The notes beneath the pieces were generated by a model, which ran no database searches, was not told the DNA's origin, and worked only from the letters and a program-made list of their open reading frames with translations. Source: an uncultured Roseburia sp. (GTDB taxonomy: Bacteria > Bacillota > Clostridia > Lachnospirales > Lachnospiraceae). Taken from it: a DNA stretch of 11,053 nucleotides. The DNA lies in NCBI GenBank assembly GCA_910584215.1, contig CAJTYI010000096.1, positions 1 through 11,053 on the forward strand, in the 5' to 3' direction. How positions within the stretch are numbered: the first letter of the stretch is position 1; each line of letters opens with the position of its first letter. This document shows positions 6,401 through 11,053 of this stretch, one piece after another. The translations under genes and the position numbers were made by a program.

Positions 6401-7780
6401 TGCAGGGATGACGGGACCACAAGAATATTGTCTCTGTGGGACCAGAGCATCGCTTCCGGGACGGTTCCAAGGCCACAGGGTCTTGCGGAGAACGGGGCAG
6501 CGGATTTTTTACAGGCGCCGGCGGGGTTTGCACTTGGCACAGAGTTTACTACGGACATCATTAATCTGGCGTTGGAACAGCCTACAGAACAGCAGCGATT
6601 CGCAGTGTGTCCGAGCAGAGATATCTCCGGCCACGGAACGCATGTGGCGGGAATCGCCGCCGGCAATGGAAGGGCTTCAAGCGGCAGATACCGCGGGGTG
6701 GCCTATGAGAGTGAATTGATAATCGTGAAGCTGGGCAACTCCCCCAGCAGTGGTTTTCCGCGCACTACCGAATTGATGCAGGCCGTCGATTACTGCATGG
6801 AGAAAGCGGCAGAACAGGGAAAGCCGCTGGCAATCAATTTAAGCTTTGGCAATAATTATGGCTCCCATTCCGGCAGCTCGCTGCTTGAGACTTATCTCGA
6901 CGATATGGCAAACAGGGGCAGGGTATCCATTGTTGTGGGCAGCGGCAATGAGGGAACGTCTGCGGGGCATACTTCCGGTATTTTGGAACAGGGGCAGGAG
7001 AGCAGGATACAGATCGCGGTCAGCAGCTATGAGAGCGGGATGAACTTGCAGATTTGGAAGTCTTATATTGACGAGGTTGATATCTCTGTGGTGACGCCCT
7101 CCGGCAAGGTATTGGGGCCAATCATAAGACAACAGCAGGCGGTGCGTTTTTCTACCGCCGAGACCGCACTACTATGCTATTATGGCACGCCCAGCCCTTA
7201 CAGCGTCTATCAGGAAATTTATATTGATTTTCTGGCGGAACAGGACTATATAACGCCCGGCTTGTGGGAGATACGCATAAATTCCAGGCGCATTGTAGAG
7301 GGGAGCTATGATATGTGGCTGCCGGGCGGAGGTGTGTTAAATGGGGGTACCGGTTTCTTATATCCGACGGAATACACGACGCTCACGATTCCCTCTACGG
7401 CGGCAAAGGTGATCACTGTCGGCGCCTACGACGGTCGTTTCAATCAGCCCGCAGGCTTTTCCGGCAGAGGCTTTACCAGAGTCACCAATCTTGTGAAACC
7501 GGATCTGGTGGCTCCGGGTGTGGAGATCGTCTCCTGTTCGCCCGGAGGCGGCTATACCGCGCGCACCGGAACTTCAATGGCGACCCCTTTCGTCAGTGGA
7601 AGCGCGGCGCTGTTGATGCAGTGGGGGATTGTGGACGGGAATGACAATTATCTCTACGGGGAGAAGCTCAAGGCATATTTACTGCGCGGTGCGAGACAGC
7701 TGCCGGTCACGGAGGAGTGGCCGAATCCGCAGATGGGGTGGGGCGCACTGTGTGTGGAAGGGAGTCTGCCGGGGGTATAA
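6377..7780 (+). CDS. 3' part of interrupted Csp-like subtilisin-family (S8) protease
   Basis: These 467 codons complete the gene that starts at 358. They begin with IDYAHPDF, the sequence that normally follows the Asp-Ser-Gly motif in subtilases, directly after the element. The catalytic His is in SGHGTHVAG (6632-6634, residue 234 of the rejoined protein). The oxyanion Asn is in GSGNEGT (6947-6949, residue 339) and the catalytic Ser in GTSMATPF (7574-7576, residue 548). The stretch of about 200 residues between Asn and Ser is longer than in plain subtilisin. It fits the jelly-roll insert of clostridial Csp proteases, some of which process the cortex hydrolase SleC at spore germination. Whether this paralogue has that job is unknown. 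As it stands, the half has no usable start: TTG 6428 lacks a binding site, and TAA precedes it in frame. Rejoined with 358-801, the protein is 615 residues with a complete active site. Confidence 0.9.
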   Translation: MDYAHPDFCRDDGTTRILSLWDQSIASGTVPRPQGLAENGAADFLQAPAGFALGTEFTTDIINLALEQPTEQQRFAVCPSRDISGHGTHVAGIAAGNGRASSGRYRGVAYESELIIVKLGNSPSSGFPRTTELMQAVDYCMEKAAEQGKPLAINLSFGNNYGSHSGSSLLETYLDDMANRGRVSIVVGSGNEGTSAGHTSGILEQGQESRIQIAVSSYESGMNLQIWKSYIDEVDISVVTPSGKVLGPIIRQQQAVRFSTAETALLCYYGTPSPYSVYQEIYIDFLAEQDYITPGLWEIRINSRRIVEGSYDMWLPGGGVLNGGTGFLYPTEYTTLTIPSTAAKVITVGAYDGRFNQPAGFSGRGFTRVTNLVKPDLVAPGVEIVSCSPGGGYTARTGTSMATPFVSGSAALLMQWGIVDGNDNYLYGEKLKAYLLRGARQLPVTEEWPNPQMGWGALCVEGSLPGV

Positions 7781-7798
7781 GATTATAAAATATATGCC

Positions 7799-7840
7799 TG
7801 TCTGGATTTTTCCATTGTGAAAATCCGACATACAATTTTT
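7799..7840 (+). terminator. Rho-independent terminator after the protease gene
   Basis: TGTC (7799-7802), one bulged T and GGATTTT (7804-7810) pair with AAAATCC (7820-7826) and GACA (7827-7830) around a 9-nt loop. Five T follow at 7836-7840 after a short gap. It lies about 20 bp after the protease stop. The T run is slightly offset, which lowers confidence a little. Confidence 0.6.
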
Positions 7841-7875
7841 GTCATCATGTGCTTTGTGGAGAGTTAGATGGGCAT

Positions 7876-7923
7876 TTCCGGGGGGCAGACCGTATATCCA
7901 TAAAGTCGGAATTCTCCCCGGAA
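7876..7923. repeat. GC-rich hairpin in the gap after the protease
   Basis: TTCCGGGG (7876-7883) and CCCCGGAA (7916-7923) form a perfect 8-bp stem, extendable by two pairs, with a loop of about 28-32 nt. No T run follows, so it is not a typical terminator. The rest of 7841-8070 shows no gene; TCGGAATT occurs twice nearby (7907 and 7944). Confidence 0.4.
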
Positions 7924-8079
7924 GACTCACTATTTCCACACGCTCGGAATTGTGGTAAAATAAAAGTAATGCAGCGGCAATTGGAAGTTGGATATTGGTT
8001 GTTTTGATTTTGAGGTATTGGGAATTTGGTAATATATCATAATAATTCTCATTTTATCGTGCAGACAAGGAAGGAGCGT

Positions 8080-8361
8080 ATGGAACCATCCATACAAGAA
8101 CGATTGAAAGACCTGTGGGAAAACCACAGGGACGATTTTTTAGTGTCCCGGAGGACGACCGCTGAAAGGAAAGTCGCAGACTGTTGATGAAGTCGCACAG
8201 CGAGGACAGCGCCCCCGGAGCAAGCGTCACTGGTGTTTATCTGCAGACGGCAACGGCTGAATTATAACAAGCCGTCCGAGGAGGAAAAGAAGTGGCTCAA
8301 AAGGATTTCGGAGAATTCTGGCTTGCTGAAAAATCCAAACCCACAGCTGGGGAGGAAATAA
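8080..8361 (+). pseudogene. Small broken gene with two consecutive in-frame stop codons
   Basis: ATG 8080 has a good ribosome binding site (AAGGAG, 8071-8076) and opens a frame beginning MEPSIQERLKDLWENHRDDF. It is stopped after 35 codons by TGA TGA at 8185-8190. The same frame stays open afterwards for 56 codons to TAA at 8359. That part also looks like real protein, for example NYNKPSEEEKKWLKRISENS. Together they make a 94-codon reading frame with a tandem stop in the middle, which suggests a decayed small gene rather than chance. I recognise no family. A paired frameshift around 8150-8200 is an alternative cause. The gene lies between the protease terminator and 8398. Confidence 0.4.
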
Positions 8362-8397
8362 GCAATTGACAAATCACAAGTTGAGGGGTAGTTACTT

Positions 8398-8979
8398 ATG
8401 ACTAATCAGGAACTGTTTGAAAGCATTCAGGCAACGCACACAGAAAAGAAAATAGTGTCTCTTAGCAAAAAACTAATTAAAAGATGTACTTTTAACAGCG
8501 GAGCCGATGCTCAAAATCTTTGTGAGTTAGCCTATTGGCTGTACATATACGGATATGCGGATGATGTGCTGTTGGTATGTGAAATAACACACGATATTGA
8601 ATTTCCAGGAAAAGGCGGTTTCAATGTCTGGGATTACATTTTATTTATATGGGGGCTTGAGGCTCATATTTTGAAGGAGCGCGCCCAGATAGAGAAAGCA
8701 AATGACCGAATTAAAAGGATGGACGAGCTTTGGAAACTTTCGTCTAAAAGTGCGGAACAGGAAGCCATGCGCCGAAACAGGGTTACCATTTCCGAGTGTG
8801 CGTATGAAGAAAAAATCGCAAATGACACCTCTGCTTCATCTGCGGACAGATGGAGATTTCTTTCACTATTTAGGCTGATCGGATATGGCGTGACAGGTCT
8901 TTTCCCTTGTTTGCAGAAAGAGAAAGTCGCTGTTGACGAACTTGCCAAAGAATATATTGAAAGATTGAAGCAAATCTAA
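8398..8979 (+). CDS. Uncharacterised protein of 193 residues
   Basis: ATG 8398 follows GAGGGG (8383-8388) at nine bases, a good ribosome binding site. The product seems soluble. The N-terminal 50 residues are charged and helical. A tryptophan- and tyrosine-rich core (residues about 42-95, including LAYWLYIYGYADD and NVWDYILFIWGLEAH) looks like packed helices of a TPR-like or immunity-protein-like fold. A charged helical stretch follows (about 97-140). A short hydrophobic segment near FRLIGYGVTGLFPCL (about 161-175) is too short to be confidently transmembrane. No catalytic motif is visible. It stands alone, behind a broken small gene and before a palindromic repeat, which fits an accessory or orphan gene. 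A relation to small immunity or DUF families is possible but I cannot name one with confidence. Confidence 0.75.
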   Translation: MTNQELFESIQATHTEKKIVSLSKKLIKRCTFNSGADAQNLCELAYWLYIYGYADDVLLVCEITHDIEFPGKGGFNVWDYILFIWGLEAHILKERAQIEKANDRIKRMDELWKLSSKSAEQEAMRRNRVTISECAYEEKIANDTSASSADRWRFLSLFRLIGYGVTGLFPCLQKEKVAVDELAKEYIERLKQI

Positions 8980-8996
8980 TAGTATAGTTTCATGAC

Positions 8997-9020
8997 CTAA
9001 TCGTAAATTAGCTGATTTTT
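8997..9020 (+). terminator. Weak terminator-like hairpin
   Basis: CTAAT (8997-9001) pairs with ATTAG (9007-9011) around CGTAA, and five T follow at 9016-9020. The stem is short and AT-rich, so termination would be weak. It lies directly after the 8398-8979 gene. Confidence 0.3.
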
Positions 9021-9057
9021 CACAAATAAATTGCGTCGAAGCGTCACAAATTTATAC

Positions 9058-9106
9058 GGCGAACAAGGTTCGCCTTCCGAAGCCGCATCTGACCTACGGC
9101 TTGCGG
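9058..9106. repeat. Palindromic intergenic repeat candidate
   Basis: Two adjacent hairpins are present: GGCGAAC/GTTCGCC (9058-9064 and 9068-9074, 3-nt loop) and AAGCCG/CGGCTT (9080-9085 and 9097-9102). CCGCA (9083-9087) can instead pair with TGCGG (9102-9106), so the second hairpin has an alternative fold. There is no T run. The unit lies about 40 bp upstream of the uracil-DNA glycosylase and could be a dispersed repeat or part of its leader. Confidence 0.4.
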
Positions 9107-9143
9107 ATCTGTGCGATAAGTCGCTTTGGAATGGAGGATTATC

Positions 9144-9704
9144 ATGCAGTACACTTGGAATGATATTGAGCAGCACATTGCCGCCTGTACCCAATGTCCG
9201 CTCAGCCGAACCAGGCACTTGCCTGTCATGGGGCGTGGAAATCACCAGGCAGATATCATGATGATTGCCGAAGCGCCCGGAGGACAGGAAGATCAGCAGG
9301 GGGTCCCGTTTGTCGGACGCTCGGGGGAGATTTTAGACCGTCTTTTGCGGGAGTGCGGACTGAAAAGAGAGGATATTTATATCACTAACATTTTAAAATG
9401 CCATCCTCCCGGCAACCGTGATCCCAAGGAAGAGGAAAAAGAGGCATGTTTTCCATATCTAAAATATGAGACATTTCTTTTAAAGCCCAAAATCATTGTC
9501 TGTCTTGGACGTGTCGCCGCGCAGCGTATTATTTCACCCGATTTTAAGATAACCAGGCAGCATGGCACGTGGACATACCGCAAAAATTGCGCGCTGACCG
9601 CTACCTATCATCCGTCGGCTATTCTGCGCGATCCTCCCAAATATGAAGCGGTCAGAGCGGATTTTTGTGAGATTGTAAAAAAACGTTTGGAGGGTAATAA
9701 ATAG
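9144..9704 (+). CDS. udg: Family 4 uracil-DNA glycosylase with a 4Fe-4S cluster
   Basis: This base-excision repair enzyme removes uracil from DNA, arising from cytosine deamination or misincorporation, and leaves an abasic site. Four cysteines, Cys15, Cys18, Cys86 and Cys102, match the iron-sulfur ligand spacing of the family (C-x2-C, then C-x15-C). Motif A reads AEAPGGQEDQQGVPFVGRSG (residues 42-61, Glu43), the TNILKC segment holds Asn82, and motif B is YHPSAILRDP with His156. The length of 186 residues is typical. ATG 9144 is chosen because GGAGG (9133-9137) lies six bases upstream and Met is followed by the usual helix before Cys15. The TTG at 9126 would put that binding site inside the gene. 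It is probably transcribed alone, between a palindromic repeat and a gap of about 270 bp. Confidence 0.94.
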   Translation: MQYTWNDIEQHIAACTQCPLSRTRHLPVMGRGNHQADIMMIAEAPGGQEDQQGVPFVGRSGEILDRLLRECGLKREDIYITNILKCHPPGNRDPKEEEKEACFPYLKYETFLLKPKIIVCLGRVAAQRIISPDFKITRQHGTWTYRKNCALTATYHPSAILRDPPKYEAVRADFCEIVKKRLEGNK

Positions 9705-9974
9705 ATACTTGAGTCGCTTGCGAGTCTGAACATGCAGTCAGCTGTCATTCTTTTGTGGGAACATGCAGAGCAGATATTTAACAGTAAGGGACAGATATTT
9801 TTATTTATTTTATAAAAACTCTTCATAAAATATCATAATAGTCCGAAATATTAGATAAGTGATTTTATGAGATCGGATTACAGTTATACCATGGGGAGCC
9901 GTTTTTTCGGAGCGGCATACAGTTTGCAAAGCATCGGGCAACCGTCATGGATATGGGAAAAGGAGGGTATGAAA

Positions 9975-10778
9975 ATGGCAATTAGCAGTATTTCAGGGAT
10001 GGGTATGAAGGCTGACCAGCTGCAGATTTCACCCGCGACGGATATGTATACGAAAAATATCCAGCAGCAGATCATAGACACGCAGAAAAAAATGCAGGAC
10101 ATTTCTTCTAATGAGAAAATGAGCATGGAAGAAAAAATGAAAAAGCGCCAGGAGCTTCAGCAGGAAATCAGTGACCTCAATAATCAGCTGCGCCAACATT
10201 TGGCGGAGAAAAAGAAAGAGCAGCAAGAGCAGAAAAAGGCGGCAACCGTGGAAGAGGACATGCGAGGCGCGGATACAACCGTGCAGGAGGGCACAACCGG
10301 AATTTCCGGCAAAGGTATGTCGGCCATGATTTCTGCGGGCACTTCCTTGAAACAAGCGCAGTCACAGGACAGTGTGAAAGTAAAATTAGAGGGCAGAGTC
10401 GGCGTTCTTAGAGCGGAGATCAAGCAGGATGCCAGAATGGAGACTAGACAGGACGCGCCACAGGGCAGTGTAAATGCAAAGGAGCGGGAACTCGAAAAGG
10501 TAGAGAAAAAAGTTTCGGATGTTTCGTCTGCGCAGATGAGCAGCTTAAAAGATGCGAATCAGGTTATGAAAGACGCTGCTAGGGCAGAGTTGTCGGACGA
10601 AAAGCCTGGTAAGACCGGCCAGGATCAAAACGAGAAAGAAGTCTGGCTGATCTCTGACAGCCAGAAAAAAGGCATGAGGATTTCCGGCTTGGGACAGGTT
10701 GCAAAAGACAGTAACGCGGCGGACTCGATGATAAAGAGAAAGACCGTCAACTATGTTTCGGTGGATATCCGCGGGTAG
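9975..10778 (+). CDS. FlxA-like coiled-coil protein
   Basis: The 267-residue protein is highly charged and has no signal peptide or membrane segment. Residues about 26-87 form a glutamine- and lysine-rich coiled coil, with NEKMSMEEKMKKRQELQQEI as a typical FlxA-like (PF14282) pattern: two helices joined by a short turn. The rest (about 90-267) is low-complexity and charged, probably disordered or helical, ending VNYVSVDIRG. In enterobacteria flxA is transcribed by the flagellar sigma factor, but the molecular role of the family is unknown and no flagellar gene is in view. ATG 9975 is preferred because AGGAGG (9961-9966) lies eight bases upstream; ATG 9969 is too close to it. The frame is open back to ATG 9867, but that stretch is unlike the family and lacks a binding site. 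The AT-rich gap 9705-9866 may hold its promoter. Confidence 0.75.
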   Translation: MAISSISGMGMKADQLQISPATDMYTKNIQQQIIDTQKKMQDISSNEKMSMEEKMKKRQELQQEISDLNNQLRQHLAEKKKEQQEQKKAATVEEDMRGADTTVQEGTTGISGKGMSAMISAGTSLKQAQSQDSVKVKLEGRVGVLRAEIKQDARMETRQDAPQGSVNAKERELEKVEKKVSDVSSAQMSSLKDANQVMKDAARAELSDEKPGKTGQDQNEKEVWLISDSQKKGMRISGLGQVAKDSNAADSMIKRKTVNYVSVDIRG

Positions 10779-10831
10779 CATATGATAAGAATGGGCAATC
10801 AATGAGAAGCTCTGGTTTATATCATGGTTCT

Positions 10832-10866
10832 AATAGATGAGGCACTTGCGGGTGTTCTCATCTATT
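10832..10866. terminator. Terminator-like hairpin, possibly bidirectional
   Basis: AATAGATGAG (10832-10841) and CTCATCTATT (10857-10866) form a perfect 10-bp stem, which can be extended inward by GCAC pairing with GTGT and one bulge. Only a short T stretch follows (TTT at 10865-10867). It lies about 55 bp after the FlxA-like gene, the expected place for its terminator. Confidence 0.6.
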
Positions 10867-11053
10867 TGTGTGCGGTAAACGTGAAATGTATCATAACATT
10901 TTAGGGCAGTATTGTATAGGTTATTAGCTGTTTCGCTTGATATCATCAAAATGAATAAATATGCATAGCTGTTCTATCGGAAGTGATACAAAACTTTTAT
11001 ATTCACAGCGTAAATGCGGTGTCCCGCAGGCAACATAGCTGCAGGCGCTACTT
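10867..11053. other. Intergenic end of window with one ArgR-box-like site
   Basis: No gene is visible. TGAATAAATATGCA at 10952-10965 differs by one base from the arginine-repressor consensus TGAATWWWWATTCA. If real, it would control a gene beyond the right edge. GAATAAATATGCAT also occurs at 148-161. Nothing else can be supported here. Confidence 0.3.

Noticed and set aside
6384..6719. ATG 6384 preceded by GAGGGG as a restart for the protease 3' part
   Set aside because: It is in a different frame from the protease; the purine run is the crossover core plus host codons.
9867..9974. N-terminal extension of the FlxA-like protein from ATG 9867
   Set aside because: The AGGAGG at 9961-9966 would be internal, and the extra residues do not resemble the family.
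1..11053. CRISPR array, tRNA or rRNA
   Set aside because: No regularly spaced repeats and no tRNA or rRNA-like sequence were seen on either strand.

Overview
The window looks like chromosomal DNA of a spore-forming, Gram-positive anaerobe of the Clostridia, most likely Lachnospiraceae. This rests on a Csp-type subtilase with a jelly-roll insert, strong purine-rich ribosome binding sites, tandem large serine recombinases, a family 4 iron-sulfur uracil-DNA glycosylase and a FlxA-like protein. The taxon is inferred from gene content, not from a marker gene.

The centre of the window is one host gene split by a mobile element. A Csp/subtilisin-like serine protease gene starts at 358. It is cut at position 801, inside the Gly codon of its catalytic Asp motif (Asp-Ser-Gly), and resumes at 6377 (Ile-Asp-Tyr-Ala-His-Pro) until 7780. 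Joining the two halves through the shared GGGG at both junctions gives one uninterrupted frame of 615 codons with Asp146, His234, Asn339 and Ser548 in place. The 5,575 bp between them (802-6376) is a compact element. It has a leader of about 0.6 kb containing a MITE-like palindromic unit, then three overlapping genes for complete large serine recombinases (1396-3072, 3069-4769, 4762-6303), then a right end of about 70 bp. No cargo gene is visible.

The element ends hold a striking feature. The right end carries TTGACA and the left end carries TATTAT. In the circular form they meet at exactly 17 bp, with the crossover core inside the spacer, so excision would build a near-consensus sigma-A promoter reading into the recombinases. 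When the element is integrated the two boxes are 5.5 kb apart. The host protease promoter has the same orientation and could read into the recombinase genes, so protease induction, excision and gene repair could be coupled. That last step is inference.

Left flank (1-357): no confident gene, a clear rho-independent terminator (216-261) and an extended -10 promoter for the protease. Right flank (7781-11053): a terminator, a hairpin, a small gene broken by tandem stop codons (8080-8361), an unrecognised 193-residue protein (8398-8979), a palindromic intergenic repeat, a family 4 uracil-DNA glycosylase (9144-9704), a FlxA-like coiled-coil protein (9975-10778) and a terminator-like hairpin. An imperfect ArgR-box-like site lies near the right edge, and a 14-bp copy of its core lies near the left edge.
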